Part shown: piece by piece, positions 43,660 through 52,493 of the stretch
Position numbering within the stretch: position 1 is the first letter of the stretch
Layout of the letters: the number at the start of each line of letters is the position of its first letter
DNA from: RBG-16-57-9 sp964462185
Lineage (GTDB): Archaea; Thermoproteota; Bathyarchaeia; TCS64
Length of the DNA stretch: 64,000 nucleotides
NCBI GenBank assembly: GCA_964462185.1
Contig: CAYWWV010000002.1
Coordinates: forward strand, 1 to 64,000
Reading direction: 5' to 3'
Notes under the pieces: model-generated
Told to the model about the DNA's origin: nothing
The model's input: the letters and a program-made list of their open reading frames with translations, nothing else
Databases searched by the model: none
Translations under genes and position numbers: made by a program

Positions 43660-44784
43660 TTACTCCAAGTATTCCAGGGCCATCTCGGCCACCATCCTGC
43701 CTATGGCTGGGCTGCAGGTGAGGCCGGGGGACTCTATTCCTACGAGGTTGATGAGTCCTGGGAGGCCCCTATCCTCCTCGTCGCATATGACGAAGTCTCT
43801 CACCGGGTCTCCGGGTCCCTGGAGTTTGGCCCTTATCCCTGACATGTCTGGGTGTAGGTCCTCGAGTCGAACGGTGGGGAAGTATCTCGCCACGTCTCTC
43901 CAGAAGGGTTCCTTCTCCGACTCCACCTGGTAGTTTATCTCGTCCACGTAGTAGGCGTTGGGCCCGAACCTCAGCCTGCCGGTGAGGTCTGGGACGCTGT
44001 GGATTCCCAGGCTCTTTCCGTCTTTGGGTGGCGGGGGGTAGACCAACATCTTGGCTGGGGGTTTCCCCCTCAAGCTGAAGTAGTCGCCCTTGCACCAGTG
44101 GAGCCTGTATCCCGCCTCGTCTATGTCTATGCCTGCCATGGCTGCCACCCGGTCGCTGAAGAGCCCTGCGCTGTTCACCACCACCCGTGCCTCCACCTGG
44201 TAGGGCTCCCCCCCTGAAACCATCTCCACCCGGTAGCCGTCCCCGGTTGGGGTTATCCCTTTGACCTCGGTGTCTAGGACCAGGGGGTCCCCCCCTGCTC
44301 GGCGTTTAGCCTCTCTGTAGAAGTGGTCCATGAAGCCGTGGGCGTCCAGTATGCCCGTGGTGGGGCTGAGGATGGCGGCGTCTGCTCGGACCAGGGGCTC
44401 CAGTTTGTGGACCTGGTCGGAGTCTAGGAACTCCAAGTCTCGAGCCCCTATGCGCCTGGCGTGTCTAAGGATGTCTTCCAGCTGTTTCACCTCCTCCTCC
44501 CCGTTGGCCACTATTAGTTTCCCGCAGCGCTTGTGGGGGACCCCGTGTTTCTCGCATATCTCGTAGACCATGGGGTTGGCCTCCACGCATAGCTTGGCCT
44601 TCAGGGAGCCCTCAGGGTAGTATATTCCCGCGTGGATGACCTCGCTGTTCCGGCTGCTGGTGCCCATCCCATAGTTCTCCTCTTTCTCGAGGATGAACAC
44701 CTCTCGCCCCTCCCCGCAGAGGTGGGAGGCCACGGCCAGGCCCACCACACCAGCGCCCACGATGATGGCGTCAACTTTTTCCAA
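43660..44784 (-). CDS. FAD oxidoreductase, L-2-hydroxyglutarate dehydrogenase-like
   Basis: A 374-residue protein of the DAO/LhgO family: the dinucleotide motif I-I-V-G-A-G-V-V-G-L-A-V-A, T-S-S-R-N-S-E-V-I-H-A-G-I-Y-Y typical of L-2-hydroxyglutarate dehydrogenases, and G-I-E-S-P-G-L-T near the end. It oxidises 2-hydroxy acids with FAD, passing electrons to a quinone or an unknown acceptor. A TTTAAA box lies about 29 bases before the ATG. Confidence 0.87.
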   Translation of the reverse strand: MEKVDAIIVGAGVVGLAVASHLCGEGREVFILEKEENYGMGTSSRNSEVIHAGIYYPEGSLKAKLCVEANPMVYEICEKHGVPHKRCGKLIVANGEEEVKQLEDILRHARRIGARDLEFLDSDQVHKLEPLVRADAAILSPTTGILDAHGFMDHFYREAKRRAGGDPLVLDTEVKGITPTGDGYRVEMVSGGEPYQVEARVVVNSAGLFSDRVAAMAGIDIDEAGYRLHWCKGDYFSLRGKPPAKMLVYPPPPKDGKSLGIHSVPDLTGRLRFGPNAYYVDEINYQVESEKEPFWRDVARYFPTVRLEDLHPDMSGIRAKLQGPGDPVRDFVICDEEDRGLPGLINLVGIESPGLTCSPAIGRMVAEMALEYLE

Positions 44785-45004
44785 GGCAAACTCTCTGGAA
44801 AGGTGTGGGCACCGTTTAAAAAAGTGTGGGGTGGGTTAGGCCTCTCTGTACTCCTCCTCGGCGGCCCGGTCTTGGTCGGGGTTGCTGGGCAAGGGTTTCT
44901 CCACCCCCGGTTTCTCGGTGGTGAACTCCCTCCCCCTCCACGTGGCGGTGATCGGTGGGGTGTGGGGCTGGTCTCCCCCACAGGTCTTTCTGGTTTGAGG
45001 GGGG
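44785..45004. other. 220-base segment with an open frame lacking a start codon
   Basis: On the minus strand a frame ending at a TAA (44836-44838) is open for about 55 codons with codon-like GC third positions (peptide ends D-R-A-A-E-E-E-Y-R-E-A). Its only in-frame GTG and TTG codons lie late in the frame, leaving at most about 23 codons. It could be a gene remnant, or chance in GC-rich DNA. The box A of the 43660-44784 gene lies at 44809-44815. Confidence 0.3.
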
Positions 45005-45424
45005 CTAGGTGACCCGGAGGAGTTCCTCCAGTATGCTTAGCTGGGTTGGGCTGGCCTTCACTATGTCGCTGCTGCTGAGCAGGCCCACCAGTTTGCCGTT
45101 CCTCAGGACTGGGAGCCTGTTGATCTTCTTCTCAGCCATGATTCTCGCGGCCTCCTCCAGGGGGGTGTTCTCGTCCACCGTGGTCAGGGGGCTGGTCATG
45201 ATGTCCTTCACCCAGACGGTGGCAGGGTCCAGCCTCGGCTCAACGATCCTCTGGAGGATGTTGGTGTCGGTCACGATTCCCACGGGTCTTCCGCTGTTGA
45301 TCACTATCACGCTCCCGATGTCGAACTTCACCATCTTTTGGACGGCCTGGTGTACGGTGTCATCGGGTCTAACGGTTTTAACGTTCCTACTCATCACATC
45401 TCGAACGATCATAACGCCGCTCAA
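45005..45424 (-). CDS. tandem CBS-domain protein
   Basis: The 139-residue product has two CBS motifs (V-R-D-V-M-S near 8 and V-K-D-I-M-T near 72) forming a Bateman module and little else. It is a probable ligand-sensing regulator similar to the 35232 gene. Both TTG at 45424 and ATG at 45412 are possible starts. Its promoter is in the AT-rich stretch 45455-45480. Confidence 0.87.
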   Translation of the reverse strand: MSGVMIVRDVMSRNVKTVRPDDTVHQAVQKMVKFDIGSVIVINSGRPVGIVTDTNILQRIVEPRLDPATVWVKDIMTSPLTTVDENTPLEEAARIMAEKKINRLPVLRNGKLVGLLSSSDIVKASPTQLSILEELLRVT

Positions 45425-45514
45425 AGAACCACCAGGTAGAAGTGTGGCCGGCCCCTTTAATATGTTTAATAGTTTTTTAGATTCGCTTAAAGCCTTGGAG
45501 GGGGTTTAGGGTTT

Positions 45515-46657
45515 ATGGATGGTGGTTTCTGGGGGGTTGTTCGGGGCGACTTCCCCCCATTGGAGCGGTGGGCCTACCTGGATACGGCCTTCGTGGGCCT
45601 GATGCCCAGGCAGGTGAGGGAGGGTTACCGCGAGTGGGCCGATGAGTGGTATGGGTTTCAGGTGGGTGGGGGGACTATCCTAGAGGCTTGGTTGGCCCGG
45701 CTGGGGGTTTTGAGGGGACGGTTGGCGGCTCTACTGGGGGTCTCCAGCCGTGAGGTGGCTTTCACCATGTGCACCGGCTCGGGGCTCAACATAGTGGTTA
45801 ACGGCATTGATTGGAGGAGGGGGGACAATGTGGTCTTCTCCGAGTGGGAGCACAACCCGCTGGACACCTATACCACCAGGCGGCATGGGGTTGAGCCCCG
45901 GGTGGTCCCATCCTCCGATGGGGGGTTTGACCTGGGTGACTTCGAGAGGGTTGTGGACGATGGGACCCGCCTGGTCCAGGTCAGCCATGTTTGTTATACT
46001 AACGGCTTCCGATTCGACCTGCGGGGCTTGGCCGAGGTGGCCCACAACCACGGCGCCAAGGTCTTGGTGGATGCCACACAGGCCGTGGGCGCCCTCCAGG
46101 TGGACTATAAGCGGGAGGGGGTGGACTTTGTCTCTGCGGCCCCCTACAAGTATCTCATGGGTCCAGCGGGTCTAGCCTTCCTATATGTGGAGGAGGCCCA
46201 CCTCATGGAGTTAACCCCCGATAGGACGGGTTGGAAAAACCAGGTGTGGGAGGGGGACAACCCCGAGGAGTCGGTGGCTTCGGGCTCGGCGGAGAGGTTT
46301 GAGTATGGCACCCTCAACTTCCAAGGGGTCTACGCCCTTGACCGCTCCCTGGAATACTTGGAGGCTCTGGGGATGGAGCGGGTGGAGGGCAGGGTGTTGA
46401 GGCTCTCTCGTTATCTTGGGGAGAGGCTGCTGGAGCTGGGCCTTGACGTCTGGACTCCCGAGGGGAACAGGGCTCCCATCGTCAGCTTCAAACACCCCCG
46501 ACCCGAGAGGCTGGCCCAGTCCTTGAGGGGGCTGGGTGTGATGGTCACCGGTCGGAGGGCCCATGGGGGCCATGTGAGGGCTTCGGTGCATTTTTACAAC
46601 GACTGGGGGGATGTGGACAGGTTGGTGGAGGGGGTGGCCGGGTTCGAGGGGTGCTAG
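45515..46657 (+). CDS. class V PLP-dependent aminotransferase
   Basis: A 380-residue paralog of the 3702 gene with PLP lysine K212 in A-A-P-Y-K-Y-L-M-G, and D186 and Q189 in V-D-A-T-Q-A-V-G. The motif S-E-W-E-H-N-P-L near 109 carries the ring-stacking histidine. The likely reaction is transamination or elimination on an amino acid; desulfurase activity is not indicated. A TTAAA box centred about 27 bases upstream supports the ATG. Confidence 0.87.
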   Translation: MDGGFWGVVRGDFPPLERWAYLDTAFVGLMPRQVREGYREWADEWYGFQVGGGTILEAWLARLGVLRGRLAALLGVSSREVAFTMCTGSGLNIVVNGIDWRRGDNVVFSEWEHNPLDTYTTRRHGVEPRVVPSSDGGFDLGDFERVVDDGTRLVQVSHVCYTNGFRFDLRGLAEVAHNHGAKVLVDATQAVGALQVDYKREGVDFVSAAPYKYLMGPAGLAFLYVEEAHLMELTPDRTGWKNQVWEGDNPEESVASGSAERFEYGTLNFQGVYALDRSLEYLEALGMERVEGRVLRLSRYLGERLLELGLDVWTPEGNRAPIVSFKHPRPERLAQSLRGLGVMVTGRRAHGGHVRASVHFYNDWGDVDRLVEGVAGFEGC

Positions 46658-46809
46658 TCCTCCCTGGTTGGTGATATGTATACTGTGGTTCCTTCCTCCT
46701 CCTCCACAAGCTGGACCTGGTAGCCTGGGGGGACCTCCTCCAGGGAGTCTATGGTCCCACGGTGGATGAGGCATCCGAAGGGGCCGCGCTCGAAGACCTT
46801 CATCTTCAT
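46654..46809 (-). CDS. small protein of 51 residues
   Basis: A short protein starting MKMKVFERGPFGCLIHRG with an acidic, beta-rich C-terminus (V-Q-L-V-E-E-E-E-G-T-T-V-Y-I). A TTTAA box at 46834-46838 lies exactly 27 bases before its ATG, supporting a real leaderless gene. A longer in-frame extension upstream overlaps the CoA ligase and is not supported. No family recognised. It ends four bases inside the aminotransferase gene. Confidence 0.55.
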   Translation of the reverse strand: MKMKVFERGPFGCLIHRGTIDSLEEVPPGYQVQLVEEEEGTTVYISPTRED

Positions 46810-46942
46810 GGCTCCCCATGTTGGGCTTCGGTATTTAACCCCATGGGGTGGTTGGGGGGTGGAGACGGGTGAAAGAGGCGGCTCATACAGTTTTATATAG
46901 GATTGGCGGGTCTTTTCCTTGAAACCGTAGAGTTGAGTTAAG

Positions 46943-48370
46943 TTGGACGCTAATGTTGCTTTGGACAAGATTTTGAAGCCTAAGAGCGTGGCCGTCATCG
47001 GGGCCAGCACCGACCCCTTCAAGTGGGGCTATATGCTGCTCAACGCCATCCGGCAGAGCGGGTTCGAGGGCGCCATATACCCTGTGAACCCCCGGGCCGA
47101 TGAGATCCAGGGGTTGAAGTGCTACCACAATGTCAAGGACATCGGGGAGCCGGTGGACATGGCCCTGGTGGTGGTCCCTGCACGCTTCGTCCCCGGCGTC
47201 TTCCAAGACCTGGTGGATGTGGGCACCAAGGGAGCCGTCGTCATCACCAGCGGGTTCAGCGAGACCGGGGAGGAGGGGAAGCGGCTGATCGAGGAGACCC
47301 TCAGGATCGCTGAGGGCAAGGTGCGTTTCATCGGGCCCAACTGTATGGGTGTGACCTGCAGCGAGTCCAAGCTGAGTGCGTTGATGATCCCCTTCCTCCA
47401 CGAGAAGGGGGAGGTGGCCTTTATCTCCCAGAGCGGGGGTTACGGGCTCCAGCTCTACATAAGGGCCTCGGCTATGGGTGTGGGTATTGGGAAGTTCATC
47501 AGTAGCGGTAACGAGTCGGATCTTAAGGGCTGGAACTATTTGGAGTACTTTGGGCAGGACGAGGACACCAAGGTCATCGCCATGTACATCGAGGGCTTGA
47601 AGAACGGTCGCAAGTGGTTCGAGGCGGCCAAGGAGGTCTCCAAGAAGAAGCCCATAGTGGCCATCAAGGTGGGGGTCACCGAGGCGGGCAGCAAGGCGGC
47701 GGCGAGCCACACGGGGAGCATCGCTGGTAGCGACAAGGTTTACGATGCTGCTTTCCGCCAGGCGGGGGTCATCAGGGCCTACGACAGCGCGGAGATGTTT
47801 GACTATGTTAAGGGGTTGTTGTATTGTCCCCTGCTCCAGGGCCCCAACATAGGCATAGTGTCCAACAGTGGGGGTGTGGCCGTGGAGACGGCTGACCGCC
47901 TAGTGCAGAACGGGTTGAAGGTTCCCACCTTGAGCGAGGAGGCTCAGGAGGAGATCAAGCAGCTTATCCCCGCGTTCGGGAACCCCAAGAACCCGGTGGA
48001 CTTGACGGCCACCCTCAACATGAACAGCTTCCTCAACGTGCCTGATGTGGTGTTGAAGCAGCCCGAGATCCATGGGTTGATCACCATCAGCCTGGGGACC
48101 AGCATCATCAAGACCATGTTCCCCGATGTGGCCGACGAGGACCTGAAGGGCATGTACGAGTGGATCAACAACACCCTTCTCAACACCTACAAGAAGTACG
48201 ACAAGCCGGTGGTCGTCATCGACCCCTCGGCGGATGTGGCTGGGGAGTCGGCCAAGATACTGGAGGCCGCCCGGGTGCCCGTTTACACCACCCCCGAGAG
48301 GGCCGCCGATGTGATGGGGGTCCTCTACAGGCGGAAGCTGTGGCTGGACAAGGTGGCTGGGTCCTCCTAG
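46943..48370 (+). CDS. ADP-forming acyl-CoA synthetase, alpha subunit
   Basis: The 475-residue protein has the CoA-binding domain (S-V-A-V-I-G-A-S-T-D-P near residue 15), then two succinyl-CoA synthetase-like domains with I-S-Q-S-G-G and the phosphorylated histidine H256 in S-H-T-G-S-I-A-G, matching the catalytic histidine of archaeal acetyl-CoA synthetase (ADP-forming). It converts acyl-CoA, ADP and phosphate to acid, CoA and ATP, the main substrate-level ATP step in peptide-fermenting archaea. The ATP-grasp beta subunit is not adjacent and was not found in the window. TTG start after a TTTTATAT box near 46893. Confidence 0.9.
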   Translation: MDANVALDKILKPKSVAVIGASTDPFKWGYMLLNAIRQSGFEGAIYPVNPRADEIQGLKCYHNVKDIGEPVDMALVVVPARFVPGVFQDLVDVGTKGAVVITSGFSETGEEGKRLIEETLRIAEGKVRFIGPNCMGVTCSESKLSALMIPFLHEKGEVAFISQSGGYGLQLYIRASAMGVGIGKFISSGNESDLKGWNYLEYFGQDEDTKVIAMYIEGLKNGRKWFEAAKEVSKKKPIVAIKVGVTEAGSKAAASHTGSIAGSDKVYDAAFRQAGVIRAYDSAEMFDYVKGLLYCPLLQGPNIGIVSNSGGVAVETADRLVQNGLKVPTLSEEAQEEIKQLIPAFGNPKNPVDLTATLNMNSFLNVPDVVLKQPEIHGLITISLGTSIIKTMFPDVADEDLKGMYEWINNTLLNTYKKYDKPVVVIDPSADVAGESAKILEAARVPVYTTPERAADVMGVLYRRKLWLDKVAGSS

Positions 48371-48413
48371 GCGGGGTTTAACCCCCTATTTTTTGACGGT
48401 TATCGAGCCTGGC

Positions 48414-49013
48414 TTAGGCGTTTTTCCGGGTTCTTTTCGCTGGAGAGCCCTTAGATCGGCTGGGAGTGGGGACCCCCCCTCCCCCTATGGTGGGTTCGGG
48501 GTGGGGTAGGAAGCTTCGGGGGTCCACCTCGGGCTTCTGGAGGGTCTCCAGCTGGTGCTCCATCTTACGGGTGTTCTCCCTGATGATCCTGATGAGCTCG
48601 GGGGTGAGCTCCCCGTGTTTCTCGGCTAGGTGGGTGGCCTGGTTGATGAGGATGATCTGGTTTCGGATCTCTTGCTCGGCCAGCCAGACCCCCTCCTTCA
48701 CCTTCTTCTGTTCTTGGAGGCTCTGCTCCAGTTTGAGTTGTTCTTGCTCCCTGACGAAGTATATGATCATGGAGACGCTGAAGAGCATGGTGGCGAATAT
48801 GATCTTGTCCAGGTTGTAGGCGTCTATGATGTTGGTGAGGAAGGGGGCTTCGAAGACCTCTAGCACGCTGGTGGCTATGAATATGGTGAGGGAGGCCACG
48901 TATCCCAGGTAGATGATTCGGTATTTTCGGAGGGTCTCGGCTATGGTGGGGAGGTTCTCTGTCAGGGTTTGGAGTGGTGTTTTGGGGGGTTTTCCATCCA
49001 CTGGGGGGTTCAC
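48414..49013 (-). CDS. two-helix membrane protein with coiled coil
   Basis: About 199 residues: two membrane helices (Y-L-G-Y-V-A-S-L-T-I-F-I-A near residue 42 and I-I-F-A-T-M-L-F-S-V-S-M-I-I near 76), then a charged coiled coil (E-Q-E-Q-L-K-L-E-Q-S-L-Q-E-Q-K-K) to about 160 and a basic, proline-rich end. It could anchor or space partners at the membrane; no family recognised. The GTG at 49013 is set by the shared box A at 49038-49042. A much longer upstream ORF is antisense to the next gene and not supported. Confidence 0.6.
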   Translation of the reverse strand: MNPPVDGKPPKTPLQTLTENLPTIAETLRKYRIIYLGYVASLTIFIATSVLEVFEAPFLTNIIDAYNLDKIIFATMLFSVSMIIYFVREQEQLKLEQSLQEQKKVKEGVWLAEQEIRNQIILINQATHLAEKHGELTPELIRIIRENTRKMEHQLETLQKPEVDPRSFLPHPEPTIGGGGVPTPSRSKGSPAKRTRKNA

Positions 49014-49037
49014 CGGGTTTTGGTTGGTGTGGGGGGG

Positions 49038-49042
49038 TTTAA
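49038..49042. promoter_or_regulatory. shared box A of divergent genes
   Basis: TTTAA is centred 27 bases from the GTG at 49013 on the minus strand and 34 bases from the GTG at 49074 on the plus strand. No second box is visible in this 60-base gap, so both genes seem to use it. Confidence 0.5.
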
Positions 49043-49073
49043 GGGGCTGTGTGTGGTTGTCTGCCACACTTAG

Positions 49074-49589
49074 GTGTGTGTGGGGGTTAGGCTTATAGCG
49101 GGGTTTTCCGACTGGTTTGGTGTGTCTCTGGGGGCTCGGCAGGCTTACCTGTTGTTGGTGCTTTACTTGATGGAGGCGGTGGAGGAGCTGGGCTCCAAGA
49201 GGGCCTTCGAGCTGTTGGAGGAGGCTGCCCGGGAGCAGGGTAGGTTGCTGGCACCCCGGTTGCTGGAGGGGTTGGCGGGGGGCCCCTTGGAGAGGGGGGC
49301 CGAGGCCTACAGGAGGTTCATGGAGGGTGCCGGGGCCCAGGTGAAGCTGGTGAGGAAGGAGGAGGGGGAGGCGGTCTTCGCCGTGCAGGGCTGCCCCTTC
49401 TTCCAGGTCTTCCTGGATGTGGGGGTTGACTGCGGCATCTTCCGGGAGGGGCTTTGCACCCACTTCGCCCTCCCCAGCGTGGAGAGGGTGCTGGCCTCCG
49501 TGGACCCCCGGCTGGGGGTTGAGGCTCAGTCCACCAAGGAGGCTGCCGAGGACATCTGCTTGGAGAGGGTCTTCCTCAGGGAGGGCTAG
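49074..49589 (+). CDS. L-2-amino-thiazoline-4-carboxylic acid hydrolase-like protein
   Basis: The 171-residue protein ends with a cysteine-rich pattern, G-C-P-F-F, D-C-G-I-F-R-E-G-L-C and E-D-I-C-L-E-R-V-F, that resembles the ATC hydrolase family, where the core cysteines are catalytic or structural. The N-terminal half is helical. The assignment rests on the cysteine pattern and is tentative. It ends four bases inside the convergent M20 gene. A second GTG two codons in is an alternative start. Confidence 0.55.
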   Translation: MCVGVRLIAGFSDWFGVSLGARQAYLLLVLYLMEAVEELGSKRAFELLEEAAREQGRLLAPRLLEGLAGGPLERGAEAYRRFMEGAGAQVKLVRKEEGEAVFAVQGCPFFQVFLDVGVDCGIFREGLCTHFALPSVERVLASVDPRLGVEAQSTKEAAEDICLERVFLREG

Positions 49590-50842
49590 GCTGAGAGGAA
49601 GTCTAGGATGGTGCCCATGTGGACCTGGGCGGTGGTGGCCAGCTCGTCCACCAATATGTGTTCATCCACGCCGCCCATGTTGAAGACCCTGGGGCCATAA
49701 GAGACGGCGGGCACCCCCCTCACCCTCCAGAATCTGCAGTCGGTTCCACCTGAGGTGAAGCTGATTAGGGGCTCAGCCCCCGTGGCCCTTTGGGCGTTCC
49801 TCTTCAGGTGGGCCACCAAGGGGCTCCCCACCGGGGTGTAGGTGGCGGGGGTTAACACCTCCTCCCCCCTACCCCACCCCACCTCCAGGGCTGGGTCGGC
49901 TCTGTGGGCGGCCTCCTCCACCCAACGCCTCACCTCCGAGGGCTCCACCCCCAGGGGGATTCTTATGTCCACCTCGGCCTCACAGGTGGCGGGGACCACG
50001 TTGTCCTTGACTCCTCCCCTGATGACCCCTATGTTGACGGTGAGTCTCCTCAGGACTTCCGCCATCTCCTCGGACTCGTGGCCGTATTGGGCCTGGTAGC
50101 CCTCCATGGCCAGCCGGGTGGTTTCACCCGCCTCGCCCCCAGCCTCCACCAGGGTCCCCCCCAAGGCCTCCACGTGGGGGAGCACCCTAACCATCTTCAT
50201 GATGGCGTTCTCGCCCACGTACCCCGCGAAGCTGCCGTGGGCTGCCCGCCCCTTGGAGCGCAAAACCAGGGGCACCCTGCCTTTCTCCCCCACCCTGACC
50301 GTCAAGCCCGAGGGCTCCCCGTTGAGCACCCCGTCCCCCACCAGGCCCTGGACGTTCTCCAGAAGCCAGTAGGCCCCCCACCTGCCGCCCGTCTCCTCGT
50401 CGGCGGTGGCGGTTAGGGTGACCTTCCCCGGGGGCTCCCCCTCCAAGAGGGTGCTGAAACAGAAGATTAGGCTGGCCAAGCCCCCCTTCATGTCCCCGCT
50501 GCCCCTTCCCCACAGCCTCCCCCCTTCAACCCTGCCGCTGTAGGGGGGGTGGCTCCATTTTCCGCCTACATCGGCGGGGAACTGGTCCAAGTGGCCGTTG
50601 AGGACTAGGTGGGGGCTCCCCGAGCCCACCGTGGAGACGAGGCTCACCAGCCCTGGGCGGGGCTCGTAGGCTTTAACCACGGCGCCCCTCTCCTCCAAGT
50701 ATTCAGCTACCAGGGAGGCCGCTGCCCTGGTGTCCCCCGGGGGGTTGTCGCTGGGGGTCTGCACCAGCTTGGAGCAAAGCTCCACCAACTCCCTCCTCCC
50801 AGCCTCAACCCTGCCGAGGAAGCGCTTTTTCTCTCGGGACAC
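49586..50842 (-). CDS. M20 family deacylase (ArgE/DapE/CPG2-like)
   Basis: The 418-residue protein has the first metal motif L-N-G-H-L-D-Q-F, the bridging aspartate in G-S-G-D-M-K-G-G, the general base in D-E-E-T-G-G, a ligand in N-G-E-P-S and the last histidine in V-D-E-H-I-L-V. It hydrolyses N-acyl amino acids or C-terminal residues; it is closer to ArgE/DapE than to the AbgB-like pair at 6-10 kb. A TTTAAA box at 50865-50870 lies 26 bases before the GTG. Confidence 0.88.
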   Translation of the reverse strand: MSREKKRFLGRVEAGRRELVELCSKLVQTPSDNPPGDTRAAASLVAEYLEERGAVVKAYEPRPGLVSLVSTVGSGSPHLVLNGHLDQFPADVGGKWSHPPYSGRVEGGRLWGRGSGDMKGGLASLIFCFSTLLEGEPPGKVTLTATADEETGGRWGAYWLLENVQGLVGDGVLNGEPSGLTVRVGEKGRVPLVLRSKGRAAHGSFAGYVGENAIMKMVRVLPHVEALGGTLVEAGGEAGETTRLAMEGYQAQYGHESEEMAEVLRRLTVNIGVIRGGVKDNVVPATCEAEVDIRIPLGVEPSEVRRWVEEAAHRADPALEVGWGRGEEVLTPATYTPVGSPLVAHLKRNAQRATGAEPLISFTSGGTDCRFWRVRGVPAVSYGPRVFNMGGVDEHILVDELATTAQVHMGTILDFLSA

Positions 50843-50865
50843 GGTAAACCTTGGGGGCTGAAGGT

Positions 50866-51186
50866 TTAAACCTGTCTCCGATCCTCCCTCTCGTAGTAGC
50901 CCGGGGCCTTGTGGGGGCCGAAAGACTTCAAGCCCTCCTTCTCCAGCTTTAGCCGCATCGCCTGGGCCTCTCCCCCCGAGAGCTCCCCACGAGCCTCCAA
51001 GTAGTCGATGATCTCATGCGCCTCCTCGGGCCTCCTACACCTGCGTATAAAATCCACGGCGGTTGGCTCGTATCCCGCGAACCTTCTCTCCCGCCCAAAT
51101 CTCAGGGTGAGGTCCGCCTTGCTTATTCCCCTCTCCATCTCCCCGGCCAGGTTGGGGAACCTCTTCTTGAACTCCTCTGGGCGCAT
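50866..51186 (-). CDS. DUF2095 family archaeal protein
   Basis: A 106-residue protein with F-P-N-L-A-G-E-M at the start, P-T-A-V-D-F-I-R-R-C, E-E-A-H-E-I-I-D-Y-L-E-A-R-G-E-L and a C-terminal G-P-H-K-A-P-G-Y-Y, the pattern of DUF2095. It is predicted helical and soluble. Function unknown; the family is confined to archaea. Confidence 0.8.
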   Translation of the reverse strand: MRPEEFKKRFPNLAGEMERGISKADLTLRFGRERRFAGYEPTAVDFIRRCRRPEEAHEIIDYLEARGELSGGEAQAMRLKLEKEGLKSFGPHKAPGYYEREDRRQV

Positions 51187-51218
51187 CTAGGGGGTTCTCA
51201 GCGAAGCCATGGATAAAC

Positions 51219-52493
51219 CTATGGGTGTCGAGGCTTCTTCTCGGGCTTGGAGAAGGCGTAGAGGAGGACACCCCCCTCCACATCCCTCTGAACGGTGAGG
51301 CCTGGGGCTATCCAGGCCCCGCTACCCACCACCACGCCGGGGTGTATGGATACGTTCACCCCCGTCTGGACGTGGTCCCCCATGATTACCCCCAGCTTCC
51401 TACGGCCACTACTCATGCGTACCCCCTTCACCGTGACCTCCACCGGGGTCTTGTCGAACCTCAGGTTGGCGGTTATGGTGCCCGCCCCCAGGTTGCAGCC
51501 CTTGCCGATGATGCTGTCCCCTATGTAGCTCAAGTGGGCTGCATGGCTCCCCTCGCCTATTATGCTGTTCTTCACCTCGCAGGCGTTGCCCACCCTGGTG
51601 CCTTTCCCCAGGCAGGTGCTGGCCCTGATGTAGCAGTTGGGCCCCACATCGGCGTCCTCCCCCACCACTACGGGTCCCTCTATGTAGGTCCCCGCCCTCA
51701 CCCGTGCCCCAGGCTTCACCCAGACGGGGCCCTTCAACACGGCTCCGGGCTCCACCTCCCCCTCCAGGCGGGTCTCCAGGCCCGCCATGGCCCTCTGGTT
51801 TGCCTCCAGCAGGCTCCACGGGAGGCCCACATCCATCCACTCCCCCGGGGACAGCTCCAGCCTCCGCACTGGGACCCCAGCGGAGGCCATCAACCCGATG
51901 GTGTCTGTGACCTCGTACTCCCCCCGGCTGCTTTTAGGCGTCTCCTCCAGGTGGTCGAAGAGCTGGGGTGGGAAGACGTAGACCCCCAGGTTGGCCTGGT
52001 TGCTGGGCTCCTCCCCAGGGCGGGGCTTCTCCACCACCCCCACCACCCTGTCGCCCTCCAGCTTAAGGGCCCCGTACTGGCTGGGGTCCTCCACCTCCAT
52101 GGAGCAGACCAGGGCCTCCCCAGGCCTCCAGGCTTTCACCACCCTCCGCAAGACCCCGGGGCCCAGGAAGTGGTCTCCGTAGAGCCCGAGGATGGGCTCA
52201 CCCCCGGCGAACCCTTCTGCCTGCTGGAATCCGTGGGCGGTTCCCAGGGGTTGGGGCTGGGTCACATAGCTGAGCTCCACGCCCACCCTGGAGCCGTCGC
52301 CCAAGTATTCCCTGATCTGGTCCTCCAAGTAGTTGGTGACCACCAGGGCCTCCTCCACCCCCGCCTCCCGCACCCTCAGCAACATCCACTCCAGGAGGGG
52401 CCTCCCCCCCACCTCCAACATGGGTTTGGGGGTGTTATCCGTTAGGGGCCTGAGCCGAGTGCCCTTCCCAGCGGCCAAAACCACTGCCTTCAA
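51219..52493 (-). CDS. GlmU-like sugar-1-phosphate nucleotidylyltransferase/acetyltransferase
   Basis: The 424-residue protein has an N-terminal nucleotidyltransferase domain (L-A-A-G-K-G-T-R-L-R-P-L-T, then G-R-P-L-L-E-W) and a C-terminal left-handed beta-helix with hexapeptide repeats from about residue 245, including N-S-I-I-G-E-G-S-H and G-A-G-T-I-T-A-N-L-R. The layout matches archaeal bifunctional GlmU-like enzymes that make UDP-GlcNAc or related sugars. It overlaps the mutase gene by four bases, which supports consecutive steps. Confidence 0.9.
   Translation of the reverse strand: MKAVVLAAGKGTRLRPLTDNTPKPMLEVGGRPLLEWMLLRVREAGVEEALVVTNYLEDQIREYLGDGSRVGVELSYVTQPQPLGTAHGFQQAEGFAGGEPILGLYGDHFLGPGVLRRVVKAWRPGEALVCSMEVEDPSQYGALKLEGDRVVGVVEKPRPGEEPSNQANLGVYVFPPQLFDHLEETPKSSRGEYEVTDTIGLMASAGVPVRRLELSPGEWMDVGLPWSLLEANQRAMAGLETRLEGEVEPGAVLKGPVWVKPGARVRAGTYIEGPVVVGEDADVGPNCYIRASTCLGKGTRVGNACEVKNSIIGEGSHAAHLSYIGDSIIGKGCNLGAGTITANLRFDKTPVEVTVKGVRMSSGRRKLGVIMGDHVQTGVNVSIHPGVVVGSGAWIAPGLTVQRDVEGGVLLYAFSKPEKKPRHP

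Noticed and set aside
49014..49463. Upstream extension of the membrane coiled-coil gene
   Set aside because: It is antisense to the ATC hydrolase-like gene, compositionally unlike a protein, and a box A fits the GTG at 49013.
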